Positions 25,690 to 34,784 of a stretch of 64,000 nucleotides of DNA are shown piece after piece. A model generated the notes under the pieces. That model was given only the letters and a program-made list of their open reading frames with translations, did not search any database and was not told the origin of the DNA. Source of the stretch: Antrihabitans auranticaus. Its GTDB lineage: Bacteria > Actinomycetota > Actinomycetes > Mycobacteriales > Mycobacteriaceae. The stretch covers positions 1,293,531 to 1,357,530 of the forward strand of contig NZ_JAEMNW010000001.1 in the NCBI RefSeq assembly GCF_016481275.1, written 5' to 3'. Position numbers and translations under genes: made by a program. Numbering within the stretch: the first letter of the stretch is position 1; every line of letters begins with the position of its first letter.

Positions 25690-26139
25690 GTGCCCGACGA
25701 ACTGTCACTCGACCGCCAGCTGTGCTTCGCGCTTTACACCGCGTCGCGGGCGATGACTGCGGCCTATCGGCCAGTTCTGGAGTCACTCGGCGTCACCTAT
25801 CCGCAATACCTCGTCTTGCTTGCACTGTGGGAGCGAGACGGGCGCGGCGTCGGCGACCTGTGCGACGCGTTGCACCTGGACACGGGCACGTTGTCACCTT
25901 TGCTCAAACGGCTCGAGGCGCTCGACCTCATCAAGCGGCAACGCCTCACGGCCGACGAACGTCGGGTCGAGATCCGGCTCACAGACAAGGGCGCAGGGCT
26001 TCGCGGCAAAGCCTGCGACATCCCGCACCACGTCGCGCGCAACAGCGGACTTCGCGTAGAAGATCTGGGCGACCTCAGGGAAGTCCTTGTCCGACTGACA
26101 GATTCACTCAACGCATCACTGACGAAAGTGGAAAAATGA
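25690..26139 (+). CDS. ohrR: MarR-family organic peroxide sensor OhrR
   Basis: One-cysteine or two-cysteine type MarR repressor sensing organic hydroperoxides, 149 aa. The reactive Cys is in LDRQLCFALYTASRAM near the N-terminus (C13), the standard OhrR position; a second Cys occurs in LCDALHLDTGTLSPLLKRLEALDLIKR, within the DNA-binding helix region, and a third in KACDIPH. The wing is RLTADERRVEIRLT. GTG at 25690 was chosen because it restores the VPDELSLDRQLCF start and coincides with the predicted transcription start. The stop overlaps the ohr start (ATGA). Confidence 0.92.
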   Translation: MPDELSLDRQLCFALYTASRAMTAAYRPVLESLGVTYPQYLVLLALWERDGRGVGDLCDALHLDTGTLSPLLKRLEALDLIKRQRLTADERRVEIRLTDKGAGLRGKACDIPHHVARNSGLRVEDLGDLREVLVRLTDSLNASLTKVEK

Positions 26140-26555
26140 CTCTCTACACCGCAGAAGCCCTCGCTACCGGTGACGGCCGCAACGGCCACGGACGCACGTC
26201 CGACGGCAAGCTCGACCTCGATCTCACATCGCCGAAGGAACTCGGCGGCAGCGGCGAAGGCACCAACCCCGAGCAGCTTTTCGCCATCGGTTATGCAGCG
26301 TGCTTCCACTCCGCACTGCGCCTGGTCGGTGCTCGCGCGAAGGCCGACATCTCCGATTCGGCCGTCGGTGCGAAGGTCAGTCTCGTCTCCACCGACAACG
26401 GCGGCTTCGGGCTCGAAGTCGAACTCGAGGTCACCCTGCCCAACCTCGCCGCCGACGAAGCGCAAGCACTCGCCGACAAAGCACATCAGGTGTGCCCGTA
26501 CTCCAATGCCACTCGCGGCAACATCCCGGTGAAGGTCACGGTCACCGACGACTAA
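26136..26555 (+). CDS. ohr: Organic hydroperoxide resistance protein Ohr (OsmC family)
   Basis: Thiol peroxidase that reduces organic hydroperoxides, 139 aa. Both catalytic cysteines are in place: GYAACFHSAL (about C59) and HQVCPYSNATRGN (about C123), together with the family motif NPEQLFAIGYAACF. Arg for substrate positioning is expected in the N-terminal half (GRNGHGRTSDG). Cotranscribed and translationally coupled with ohrR upstream, so peroxide should induce both. The 3' end overlaps by four bases the convergent SDR gene. Confidence 0.94.
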   Translation: MTLYTAEALATGDGRNGHGRTSDGKLDLDLTSPKELGGSGEGTNPEQLFAIGYAACFHSALRLVGARAKADISDSAVGAKVSLVSTDNGGFGLEVELEVTLPNLAADEAQALADKAHQVCPYSNATRGNIPVKVTVTDD

Positions 26556-27439
26556 AGCGCGAACCGAACTCCGGTCAACTTTTCGGACAGTTCCCACAAC
26601 TGGGCAGCGACCGCCTCGTCCTTGGACTTCTTGCTCGATCCCTGAAGTTTCGGATGGCCGCGGTTGTTGCCCAGTTTGTCGGGTCCGACGTAGCCACCGC
26701 CCGGTGCGCCGGGTTCGGTGGCCGCGTACAGCTCAGGGAGCGCACCCATCTCGGCGCTCTGGGCGATCAGCCGATTCCCGAGGGCCAGCACTTTGTCCTG
26801 GATCGACTCGGTTCGGCCCTGCAATTCCGTGGCCGCGTAACCGGGGTGCGCACCGAGCGACTTTACTTTCGAGCCTGCCTTGTCGAGCCGGCGCTGCAAC
26901 TCGTAGGCGAACATCAGGTTCGCGAGCTTCGATTGGCAGTAGGCGATCCACCGGTCGTAGCGGCGCTGTTCGAAGTTCGGATCGCCGAGGTTTATCGATC
27001 CGACCAGGTGCATGTTGCTCGAGAGGGTGACGACGCGGTCGGAAATCTTCGGCAGCAGCAGCCCGCTCAGGGCGAAGTGGCCCAAATGATTTGTCCCGAA
27101 CTGCATTTCGAAGCCGTCCGCGGTCTTGCGGTGCGGCACCGCCATCACTCCCGCGTTGTTGATCAGGACGTCGACCTTGTCGACGGAATCCGCGAAGGCC
27201 CGTACCGACGCGAGGTCGGCCAGATCCAACTGCCGAACCTCGGCGCGGGTGCCGACACTGCGCGCGACCGTGTCGCCCTTGTCGACGTTGCGGCACGCAA
27301 GGATCACGTGTCCTCCCGCCGCCGCCAGCGATCGAGCAGCGACCTCGCCGAGCCCGCTGTTCGCACCTGTGACGATGAAGGTGCGGCCGGATTGATCGGC
27401 CATGTTCTGCACTGTCCATTTGTTATTGGCGCTGCTCAC
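26552..27439 (-). CDS. SDR-family oxidoreductase (retinol dehydrogenase-like)
   Basis: NAD(P)-dependent short-chain dehydrogenase, 295 aa. Seen are TGANSGLGEVAARSLAAAG (cofactor), ACRNVDKG with Arg after the second strand suggesting NADP, NNAGVMAVP, NHLGHFALSG, LSSNMH and YCQSKLANLMFAYELQRRL, in which Tyr and Lys are catalytic. This arrangement is typical of the large RDH/WWOX-like group in Mycobacteriales; the substrate is unknown. GTG at 27439. It is convergent with ohr and has no obvious partner gene. Confidence 0.88.
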   Translation of the reverse strand: MSSANNKWTVQNMADQSGRTFIVTGANSGLGEVAARSLAAAGGHVILACRNVDKGDTVARSVGTRAEVRQLDLADLASVRAFADSVDKVDVLINNAGVMAVPHRKTADGFEMQFGTNHLGHFALSGLLLPKISDRVVTLSSNMHLVGSINLGDPNFEQRRYDRWIAYCQSKLANLMFAYELQRRLDKAGSKVKSLGAHPGYAATELQGRTESIQDKVLALGNRLIAQSAEMGALPELYAATEPGAPGGGYVGPDKLGNNRGHPKLQGSSKKSKDEAVAAQLWELSEKLTGVRFAL

Positions 27440-27553
27440 GGTTGCCAGCCTACTGATTACAACCCCGCAGCGGGCTAGGTCGAAAGGCCCAACCAGTCCA
27501 CCGGCACTTGTATCGTCGCTGTGGACACAGCCGAGATCAGGTGAGGAGTCGAT

Positions 27554-28510
27554 GTGAAGCCAGGCGGGCCGGCAATCGTGCGTTCGATCGTCGCCGTGAT
27601 CGTTCTAGCGTTGGCATTGGCCACCGCGTGCGGCAGTGGTGACGAGAATCGCCGCGTGTCGATCGGCCATTCGCTGGGACAGTCCGAGGTCAACGGCATT
27701 CCCGAACGTATCGTGGCGCTCGGGACGCAATGGCTCGACGCGACGGAAGCACTGGGCATAACCCCGGTCGGTTACATCGACGACGTCGCCGTGAGCACGG
27801 GCGCCCCCGCACCGTGGGAGCCGCCCGAACTTGCCGACTCGGTCGCGATCGATCCCAGAGGCGACATTCTCGCTCAGGTGCAGGCGCTCGATCCCGATCT
27901 GATCCTCACGCCCGGATTCGCGGCAGACGAGAAGAACTACGGCGGACTGTCCAAGATTGCACCGACCGTGCCGAATCTCGGTAATACCCAGATCGATTCG
28001 TGGACCGCGCAGGTCGACGTCCTCGGCAAGATTCTCGATCGGGAGGGCCAGGCAGCCTCCCTCATCGCGAATCTGAACGGTCGCATCGACGCCATCGCCA
28101 AGAAATACCCCGGTCTCGCGGGCAAGACGTACGCCGCCATTCGGGTCGAGTCACCGACCGAGTTCTCGGCGATCACGGCGCCGGAAATCGGCGCGAACAC
28201 CCTCTTCACAAAGCTGGGCATGAAACTGCCGCCGCAGCTGACGGCAGACCCCCAAGCCGGGCGGAAGACATTTCCGCTGGAACGCATCGTCGACTTCCCG
28301 ACAGATCTGCTCGTGATCACAGCGACATCCCCCGAGGCTGCTGATGCGCTCGGCGCTGTACCCGGTTACTACGAGCTTCCGTCGGTGCAGAAGGGCAGCG
28401 TCGCGGTGCTCGACATTGCGACCGGCACCGGGCTCGAACTGTTGTCGCCGCTGTCACTGCCCTACGCGCTCGACATGCTCGATCCCACCCTCGAGGTCGC
28501 CGCTACGTGA
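27554..28510 (+). CDS. Iron-siderophore ABC transporter substrate-binding lipoprotein
   Basis: Lipoprotein of the FecB/FepB (type III periplasmic-binding) family, 318 aa, expected to capture ferric siderophore outside the membrane. A signal peptide ends in the lipobox LATAC, with the lipid-anchored Cys near residue 26. Two lobes are joined by a long helix (VDVLGKILDREGQAASLIANLNGRIDAI), and typical blocks are PERIVALGTQWLDATEALGI and LAQVQALDPDLILTPGF. GTG at 27554 follows GAGGAG. No permease or ATPase genes are adjacent and no clear IdeR box was found upstream, so it may serve a transporter encoded elsewhere. Its end overlaps the convergent DUF2127 gene by 57 bp. Confidence 0.9.
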   Translation: MKPGGPAIVRSIVAVIVLALALATACGSGDENRRVSIGHSLGQSEVNGIPERIVALGTQWLDATEALGITPVGYIDDVAVSTGAPAPWEPPELADSVAIDPRGDILAQVQALDPDLILTPGFAADEKNYGGLSKIAPTVPNLGNTQIDSWTAQVDVLGKILDREGQAASLIANLNGRIDAIAKKYPGLAGKTYAAIRVESPTEFSAITAPEIGANTLFTKLGMKLPPQLTADPQAGRKTFPLERIVDFPTDLLVITATSPEAADALGAVPGYYELPSVQKGSVAVLDIATGTGLELLSPLSLPYALDMLDPTLEVAAT

Positions 28511-29269
28511 GCCGACGCCTGCCGCGGCAGCTCGTTCGACGGTCAGCAAGCTCTCTGCGCTGTGCTCGGCGTGATACGCCGCTCCGCCACCCCGCACGCC
28601 GAACAAGCGCTTACTCCAGATCAGCCACACCACCGCAGCGACGTTGACCACCAGCGCACCGATGCGCAGGGCGGTGATGCGTTCGGTCAGTTCGTAGATC
28701 TCCAGCGGCAGAAAGATACTCGTGGCAACGACGGCGAAATATTCACCCCACCGCTGCACCAACCAGAGTCCGACCGCTTCGACGATCTGCAGGACGGCAT
28801 AGGCACAGATGCCGATACCGATCCACAGCAGCGTCGTACTCGACAGGTCGAGTGCCTTGTCGATCCCGTGGACGATCTTCGAGTTGTCGATGTTCCAGCC
28901 GATTTGGTCCGCTAGTTGCCGCAAGAGCGGCAGATCCGCGTCGTAGGCCGCTCGGAAATCGGTTCGCGACGAACGGAAATGGAAGACGCCGTACGCAATC
29001 GCAAGCAGGACCAGCGCACGGGCAAACCGTTCGATGGCGAGCAGGCGCATCAACCAGCGGTCGCGGAGCAATCTGCCGTGTGGGACCTCCGGCGCCTGAT
29101 CCGCGGGACCACTTCCGCGCGGTTCACCAGGAACGAAGTTCCCGCACCGCAGGCAGCGCCATGCCTCGCCGATCGCGGTGTCCACCTGTAGCCGGGCACG
29201 CAACTCGGGTTCATCCGGCGAATAAGTCTCGTGGCCACGCCAGGCGCACGATCGCAGTGCCCAATCCAT
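28454..29269 (-). CDS. DUF2127 membrane protein with N-terminal Cys motif
   Basis: Protein of 271 aa, function unknown. Residues 1-65 include CLRCGNFVPGEP, a zinc-ribbon-like pair of cysteines. Residues 75-225 match the DUF2127 membrane family in style (LRQLADQIGWNIDNSKIVHG, LWLVQRWGEYFAVVATSIFLP, YELTERITALRIG) with four predicted membrane segments. The tail is Ala/Glu-rich. ATG at 29269. It lies 34 bp after the TetR gene on the same strand and may be in one transcript with it; its 3' end overlaps the siderophore-binding protein gene. Confidence 0.82.
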   Translation of the reverse strand: MDWALRSCAWRGHETYSPDEPELRARLQVDTAIGEAWRCLRCGNFVPGEPRGSGPADQAPEVPHGRLLRDRWLMRLLAIERFARALVLLAIAYGVFHFRSSRTDFRAAYDADLPLLRQLADQIGWNIDNSKIVHGIDKALDLSSTTLLWIGIGICAYAVLQIVEAVGLWLVQRWGEYFAVVATSIFLPLEIYELTERITALRIGALVVNVAAVVWLIWSKRLFGVRGGGAAYHAEHSAESLLTVERAAAAGVGSRSGDLEGGIEHVERVGQ

Positions 29270-29303
29270 TGTCGCAGCCTAGCCCCGCATTCCTGCGAAC
29301 TCG

Positions 29304-29957
29304 TCAAACTTGGGCGAGAGCTCCCGTGACGAATACCGCGACCTCTGCGCAGATCTCGTCGACGCTGACTGCTTCGTCGCCGCCGGCAGTCACGGCGAAT
29401 TCTTGTGCAAGTGAGTTGACGATGCCGATCACGGCTACCGGGAACAATCGGTAGTTCCGACCACGCGCCTCATCGCGCTCGACCGCGCGCTCGATCTCGG
29501 CGAGGATCACGGCCGACATCCGCTCCCGCCAGCCGATCCGCCACTTCTCGACGGTTGCGCTCACACCGACAACTTCGACGTAGCAGACGCGCGCACTCCG
29601 GTGATCGCGGCACGTCACTGCCAAATACGCTTCGAAGCTCCTGGTGATGCGATCCGCCAGCGGTTCTTCTGCTGCCGCGGCCAGCGCTGCAAGCGCTGCC
29701 GCGGCGGCTCGCGCGGTGATTTCCTCGACGAGCGCGATGAGCAGACTTTCGCGACTTCCCATTTCTTCGTAGAAGCTCCGCGTCGAGACGTTCGCGGTTG
29801 CGCACAGTTGCTCGATCGACGTCACGGCATAGCCTTGTGACCCGAACAGTTGCAGTGCAGCGGCTTTCAATCGTTCGCGGCGCTCGTCGCTACGCTGTTC
29901 GGAGGATCGGCCGCCGTAGCTACGCTTCGCCGGAGTGCTTCTTTCTACTGCCGCCAC
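29304..29957 (-). CDS. TetR-family transcriptional regulator
   Basis: Repressor-type regulator of 217 aa. The helix-turn-helix is at residues 28-75 (RERLKAAALQLFGSQGYAVTSIEQLCATANVSTRSFYEEMGSRESLL shortened here to its key parts LFGSQGYAVTSIEQL and ANVSTRSFYEEMGSRE). The ligand domain has an Ala-rich helix after it. GTG at 29957. It is divergent from plsB with 147 bp between starts and upstream of the DUF2127 gene; no clear palindrome was seen in the gap, so the target is undecided. Confidence 0.88.
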   Translation of the reverse strand: MAAVERSTPAKRSYGGRSSEQRSDERRERLKAAALQLFGSQGYAVTSIEQLCATANVSTRSFYEEMGSRESLLIALVEEITARAAAAALAALAAAAEEPLADRITRSFEAYLAVTCRDHRSARVCYVEVVGVSATVEKWRIGWRERMSAVILAEIERAVERDEARGRNYRLFPVAVIGIVNSLAQEFAVTAGGDEAVSVDEICAEVAVFVTGALAQV

Positions 29958-30104
29958 CGCGTCGATGCTACCGATCCGGTGCCGGTGTTCTCACCAAACG
30001 TATCGTCGGTTGCGGCAATCGGCTGACGCCTCGATGCTGAGCGCAGCAAGATTGAGTATCGGCACGCTTGTTTCTGCCGCCCCAGCTACGCGTGAAGGGA
30101 TGCC

Positions 30105-32420
30105 ATGTCGGACATCGCACCGCAAACGACCGTCGTGCTGGCAGAAGTTGCGACCCCCGTCGAACGCGAGGTGATCAGTCAGTGGCTGGCGAACGGCGGT
30201 CTCGGCCGTGACGCCGGCACCAAGACGCCGGTCCTGGTCGACCTCAACACCGACGAAGTCGTGAACCGGCTGGTCAGCCGCAGCGACAATCCGATCGTGC
30301 TGCCGGTCCGCGTGCTGTGGCTGCCGAAGGAACGCGACGGCGTCCGGCGCGCGAGCTTCAAAGACGTTGCTACACTGAACAACCCCCGAAACCCGAACCG
30401 GTTCGCCCAGCGTTGGATCGTCAAGCGCTCGCCCGATCGGCACCGCGTGCTGACCGGCGAGCCTGCGACGCTCGACGAACTGCGCAACCGCCACCTCGAA
30501 TCCGGCGGCGACCCGGCGCCGCGGTCCCTCGCCCGCTACGTAGTGCGCAGTGCCGTCGTCACGTTGTCGCGTGCGGAACGGTCCGTGATCGGCGACCGCT
30601 ACAAGGTGCCCCGCCTGGTCGTCGAGGAGATCTTGGACGGCGCGGCCTTCCGCAAGGAACTCGACGAGATCGCCACGAAGAGCGGCATGTCGCGAGACGA
30701 AACCTACGAACGCGCCGAAAGCGCTCTTCGTGAACTCGTCGCAACGCAAAGCCGGCTCGTGTCCGACCTCTTCAGCCAAGCCATGGCACCGATGCACAAG
30801 CGAGCGTGGACGGTGCACGCCGACGAAACCGGACTCGAGGAGCTGCGCGCACTCAATCGCCGGTATCCACTGGTCTTCCTGCCGTCGCACCGGTCCTATG
30901 TCGATGCGTTCGTGCTTGGTGACGTCCTCGCACAAAACGACTTTCCGCCGAATCACCTCATCGGTGGCGCGAACCTGAACTTCTGGCCGTTGGGGCCGAT
31001 CGCCCGTCGATCCGGCACGGTCTTCATCCGCAGAAGCTTCGGGGACGACGAGATCTACCGCGCGGTCGTCGAGGAGTACTTTGCATATCTGCTCTCCAAG
31101 CGGTTCAACATGGAGTGGTATTTCGAAGGCGGCCGAACCCGTACGGGCAAGCTGCGGCCGCCGAAGTACGGCTTGCTGAACTACCTGGCCGAAGCGGTGC
31201 GCAGCGGCCGGGCCGAGGATGCGCTGCTGATTCCGGTCGCGATCAGCTATGAACGGCTCAATGAACTGGGGGCGATCTCCGACGAGCAACTCGGCGGCAA
31301 GAAGCAACCCGAGGGTCTGGCGTGGATGGCGCAGTACCTGCGCAGCCAGCAGAACTCGGCCGGTCACGTCTACCTGCGCTTCGGCGAACCGCTCTATGCG
31401 CGTGAACGTCTGATCGCGCACGGCGACATCATGGCCGATTCGGGCGCGCAACCCGACGAGGCCAAGTCGCGACTCGCCGTGCAGAAGGTCGCTTTCGAAG
31501 TTGCCGTCGGGATCAACAAGGCAACCCCGATCGTCGCCAACGCGCTTGTGACACTTGCCCTTCTGGGTGTTCGGGGCCGTGCGCTCACCGTCCCCGAAAT
31601 TCAGGACATTCTCGGTCCGGTTTTGAAGTACATAGACGAGCGCAAGATTCCACAGGGCGAACTACATGTGCTTGCCTCGCGCATCGGCCTGACGGGAGTT
31701 CTCGACCGCCTCGCCCTGGCGAAGGTCGTCACCGCCTACACCGCGGGCGAACAGGCGGTGTACTCGATCGAACCGGGCCAGCACCTGATCGCGGCCTTCT
31801 ACCGCAACAGTGCGATCCACTGGTTCGTCAACCGCTCGCTACTCGAACTCGGCATCTTCACCGCCGCCGACAGCGAGTCGAGCGATCCGCTTGCGGCCGG
31901 ACTTGCCGAAGCCCGCCGGCTACGCGACCTGCTGAAATTCGAGTTCTTCTTCCCCGAGAAAGACGTGTGGGAAGACGAGATGCAGGCAGAACTGCTCCTT
32001 GTGGACCCGGAATGGAACGAACGCACGCCCACTGCGGCCGAGCTTCTGGACCAGCTCGTCGGCACCAAATTCATGATGGTGCACAGAACGTTACGGGCTT
32101 TCCTCGGCGCTCAGCTCGTTGTGGCGGAGCGGCTTGCGTTGCGCGATCCGGCGGCAGAGGTCGACAAGGACTCGTTCATGGACGAGTGCGTCCGGGTAGG
32201 TCAGCAGATGTTGCTACAGGCGCGGTTGCACAGTCCGGAGTCGGTGTCGTCCGAGTTGTTCGCATCGGCGTTGCGGCTGGCCGCCAACCGGAACCTCGTC
32301 GATCCGGGTGGCGACGAACTGCGCGAACGGCGCGAAGCCTTCGCAGCCGAGCTGCGGGCGCTCGGTGACCGCATAGACAGGGCCGAGTCGATGGACGCCG
32401 CGAACCGGCGGGCCTACTGA
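30105..32420 (+). CDS. plsB: Glycerol-3-phosphate acyltransferase PlsB
   Basis: Membrane-bound sn-glycerol-3-phosphate 1-O-acyltransferase, 771 aa, first step of phospholipid and triacylglycerol synthesis. The acyltransferase motifs are FLPSHRSYVDAF (H-x4-D, H262), IGGANLNFWPLGPIARRSGTVFIRR and WYFEGGRTRTGKLRPPKYG. The N-terminal 220 residues and the C-terminal 300 residues are helical regulatory parts usual for this family. It corresponds to plsB2 (Rv2482c) of M. tuberculosis, which is also followed by the SerB-PlsC fusion. The stop overlaps the next start by one base (TGATG). Confidence 0.95.
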   Translation: MSDIAPQTTVVLAEVATPVEREVISQWLANGGLGRDAGTKTPVLVDLNTDEVVNRLVSRSDNPIVLPVRVLWLPKERDGVRRASFKDVATLNNPRNPNRFAQRWIVKRSPDRHRVLTGEPATLDELRNRHLESGGDPAPRSLARYVVRSAVVTLSRAERSVIGDRYKVPRLVVEEILDGAAFRKELDEIATKSGMSRDETYERAESALRELVATQSRLVSDLFSQAMAPMHKRAWTVHADETGLEELRALNRRYPLVFLPSHRSYVDAFVLGDVLAQNDFPPNHLIGGANLNFWPLGPIARRSGTVFIRRSFGDDEIYRAVVEEYFAYLLSKRFNMEWYFEGGRTRTGKLRPPKYGLLNYLAEAVRSGRAEDALLIPVAISYERLNELGAISDEQLGGKKQPEGLAWMAQYLRSQQNSAGHVYLRFGEPLYARERLIAHGDIMADSGAQPDEAKSRLAVQKVAFEVAVGINKATPIVANALVTLALLGVRGRALTVPEIQDILGPVLKYIDERKIPQGELHVLASRIGLTGVLDRLALAKVVTAYTAGEQAVYSIEPGQHLIAAFYRNSAIHWFVNRSLLELGIFTAADSESSDPLAAGLAEARRLRDLLKFEFFFPEKDVWEDEMQAELLLVDPEWNERTPTAAELLDQLVGTKFMMVHRTLRAFLGAQLVVAERLALRDPAAEVDKDSFMDECVRVGQQMLLQARLHSPESVSSELFASALRLAANRNLVDPGGDELRERREAFAAELRALGDRIDRAESMDAANRRAY

Positions 32421-33865
32421 TGGATCTCGACCTCATGGAACTCGACGATGCCCTCACCCGGATTCGTTCCGGTCCGCAGGGACCGACTGTCGGCGCGTTC
32501 TTCGATTTCGACGGAACGATCGTGCACGGTTTCAGCGGTGTTCCCTTCTTCCGCCATTTCGTTCGGGCCGGGCGGCTGACGGCGCGCGAGGTGGCGGCGA
32601 CGATGATGTCCGGGATTCGCGGCGGCAAGACCGAAGCCGACTTCGCGCGGTTCATCGACTTGGCGCTCGCAGGCTGGCGTGGATACACCGAAGCAGAATT
32701 GGACGCCATCGGAAGTCGCCTGTTCGAGAAGCGAATTGCGGGACACCTGTATCCCGAAGCGTGGCAGCTGATCCGCGCGCACGAGCGTGCCGGTCATACG
32801 CTCGCGATCGCGTCGTCGGCGACTCGCTTTCAGATCGAACCGACTGCGCGCGCTATCGGCATCCAGCGCGTGCTGTGTACGCAACTGGAGGTCGAGGACG
32901 GTGTACTCACCGGTCGAGTCACCGACCGCCCGATGTGGCGCAGCGGCAAAGCGATGGCGGTCAAGGACTATGCCGCCGAGAGCGGACTCGACCTCGCTTC
33001 GAGCTACGCATATTCCAACGGTGGCGAAGACGTCGGGTTTCTCGCCTTGGTGGGCACCCCGACAGCAGTCAATCCCGACCGCGTGCTGAGCGGCGCAGCA
33101 GCCGAAAACAACTGGCCGATATTGCGTTTCAAGCCGCGTGGCAATACCGGACCGATCCGCGCCGCGCGGACGGTCGGCTTCTTCGCGGGTTTCGCAGGTG
33201 GAGTCGCCGCGGCGGCCGCCGGTGGTGTGAAGACCCGCGACCACATCCGCACCCGCGACAAGATCCTCGCGAATACTGGCGACTACCCCCTGAAGCTCGC
33301 GGGCATCGATGTCTCGATCAGCGGTGCCCACAATGCGGTCGAGCCACGTCCAGCGGTCTTCATCTTCAATCATCAGAGCGAACTCGATATGTTCGTGCTG
33401 GCAAAGGTTTTGCGGGGCGGCTTCACCGGCATCAGCAAGAAGGAAGTCGCGACGAACCCGGTCTTCGGTCCCCTGTTCAGATACATGGGCGCCACCTTCA
33501 TCGACCGACAGAACACCGAAAAGGCAAAGGCAGCATTGCTTCCCGTCGTCGAAACCCTCAAAGGCGGACTGTCCATCGTCATCTCGCCCGAGGGCACGCG
33601 CTCACTCACACCGACGCTCGGTCCGTTCAAGAAGGGCGCCTTCCACATCGCAATTCAGGCTGGTGTGCCGCTGATCCCGATTGTGATCCGCAACGCTGGA
33701 GAGATGCTGTGGCGCAACGGAACAGCACTTCGATCTGGCACTGTGGATGTCGCCGTGCTCGACCCGATCGACGTAACAGGTTGGGATCCAGACGATTTGA
33801 ACGAGAACGTCGACACCGTCCGGCAACTGTTCGTCGACACACTGGCGAACTGGCCGGCGAAATAG
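32420..33865 (+). CDS. plsC: HAD phosphatase (SerB-like) / PlsC acyltransferase fusion
   Basis: Bifunctional 481-aa protein. Residues 30-240 form a HAD-type hydrolase (FFDFDGTIVHGF with the nucleophile Asp, IASSATRFQIEPTA, YSNGGEDVGFLALVG), annotated in relatives as phosphoserine-phosphatase-like. A Gly/Ala membrane stretch (FFAGFAGGVAAAAAGG, about 253-270) links it to a PlsC domain with FIFNHQSELDMF (H318), FKKGAFHIA and ISPEGTRSLTPTLG. It would acylate lysophosphatidate made by PlsB and may dephosphorylate the product. Same order as Rv2483c-Rv2482c of M. tuberculosis. ATG overlaps the plsB stop. Confidence 0.93.
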   Translation: MDLDLMELDDALTRIRSGPQGPTVGAFFDFDGTIVHGFSGVPFFRHFVRAGRLTAREVAATMMSGIRGGKTEADFARFIDLALAGWRGYTEAELDAIGSRLFEKRIAGHLYPEAWQLIRAHERAGHTLAIASSATRFQIEPTARAIGIQRVLCTQLEVEDGVLTGRVTDRPMWRSGKAMAVKDYAAESGLDLASSYAYSNGGEDVGFLALVGTPTAVNPDRVLSGAAAENNWPILRFKPRGNTGPIRAARTVGFFAGFAGGVAAAAAGGVKTRDHIRTRDKILANTGDYPLKLAGIDVSISGAHNAVEPRPAVFIFNHQSELDMFVLAKVLRGGFTGISKKEVATNPVFGPLFRYMGATFIDRQNTEKAKAALLPVVETLKGGLSIVISPEGTRSLTPTLGPFKKGAFHIAIQAGVPLIPIVIRNAGEMLWRNGTALRSGTVDVAVLDPIDVTGWDPDDLNENVDTVRQLFVDTLANWPAK

Positions 33866-33866
33866 C

Positions 33867-34784
33867 GTGCTCCCGATCCGCGACGGACTGAACCCGACGC
33901 GGCTGCGGCTGCCTGCCGGCGAGTGGCCGACGGTGCTGGAGTACCTGGTCGGACGGTTCCCTGACGACGCCACGCGAATCCGGGAAAAGGTAGGCCTCGG
34001 CGAGGTCGTCGACGAGCGCGGCACCGCTATTACCGGCGAAACCCCATACCGCGCCGGTAGTTTCGTCTTTCTCTACCGTGATCCACCACACGAGGACCGC
34101 GTCCCGTTCGAGATCGACATCCTGCACCGCGACGATGACCTACTCGTCGTCGACAAACCGCATTTCCTGGCCACGATGCCGCGCGGCATGTACGTCGTCG
34201 AGACGGCACTGGTCCGGCTCCGGCGCGAACTCGGCCTTCCCGACCTCAGTCCAGCCCACCGGCTCGATCGACTGACGGCCGGCGTCCTGGTTTTCACGGT
34301 CCGCCCGGAAGTCCGGCGCGCGTATCAGATGCTGTTCGCAGAACGCCTGGTGCGCAAGACGTATCACGCAATTGCGGGTTTCGATCCCGCGCTCGAGTTG
34401 CCACGGACCGTGCGCAGCCGGATCGTGAAAGAACGCGGCGTGCTCCAGGCCAGGGAGGTGGCGGGCGACCCGAACAGCGAGACCGTCGTAGAACTCCTGG
34501 ACCGGAACGGTGACCACGGGTTGTACCGCCTGCTCCCCCACACCGGCAAGACGCATCAACTGCGCGTGCACATGAGTTCGCTCGGCATACCGATTGCCGG
34601 CGACAATTTCTACCCGGTGCTGTACGACGTCGCGCCCGGCGACTACTCGAATCCGCTACGGTTACTTGCCCATTCGCTCGAATTCGACGACCCGATCACC
34701 GGCGCCGCCCGCCGATTCGTCAGTGCGCGGACGCTCGGAAACCTCGCGGAGCAGACCCCGTCCAACGGCGAAAAGCATGCGTGA
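33867..34784 (+). CDS. RluA-family RNA pseudouridine synthase
   Basis: Pseudouridine synthase acting on rRNA or tRNA, 305 aa. The catalytic Asp lies in AHRLDRLTAGVLVFT (near residue 131), with LVVDKPHFLATMPRG before it and LPHTGKTHQLRVHMSSLGIPIAGDNFYP after it. An S4-like N-terminal part (residues 20-75, REKVGLGEVVDERG) is followed by the catalytic domain. GTG at 33867 follows the acyltransferase stop by a single base, so it is cotranscribed with plsB-plsC. Its 3' end overlaps the convergent AraC gene by 65 bp. Confidence 0.92.
   Translation: MLPIRDGLNPTRLRLPAGEWPTVLEYLVGRFPDDATRIREKVGLGEVVDERGTAITGETPYRAGSFVFLYRDPPHEDRVPFEIDILHRDDDLLVVDKPHFLATMPRGMYVVETALVRLRRELGLPDLSPAHRLDRLTAGVLVFTVRPEVRRAYQMLFAERLVRKTYHAIAGFDPALELPRTVRSRIVKERGVLQAREVAGDPNSETVVELLDRNGDHGLYRLLPHTGKTHQLRVHMSSLGIPIAGDNFYPVLYDVAPGDYSNPLRLLAHSLEFDDPITGAARRFVSARTLGNLAEQTPSNGEKHA

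Noticed and set aside
24524-25756. Long open frames (up to about 410 codons) through the repeat array on both strands
   Set aside because: They exist because the repeats lack stop codons. The periods 103 and 104 bp shift frame from unit to unit, composition is Arg/Pro-rich low complexity, and several frames are open at once.
27440-27553. IdeR iron box before the siderophore-binding lipoprotein
   Set aside because: No TTAGGTTAGGCTAACC-like sequence could be found in the gap.
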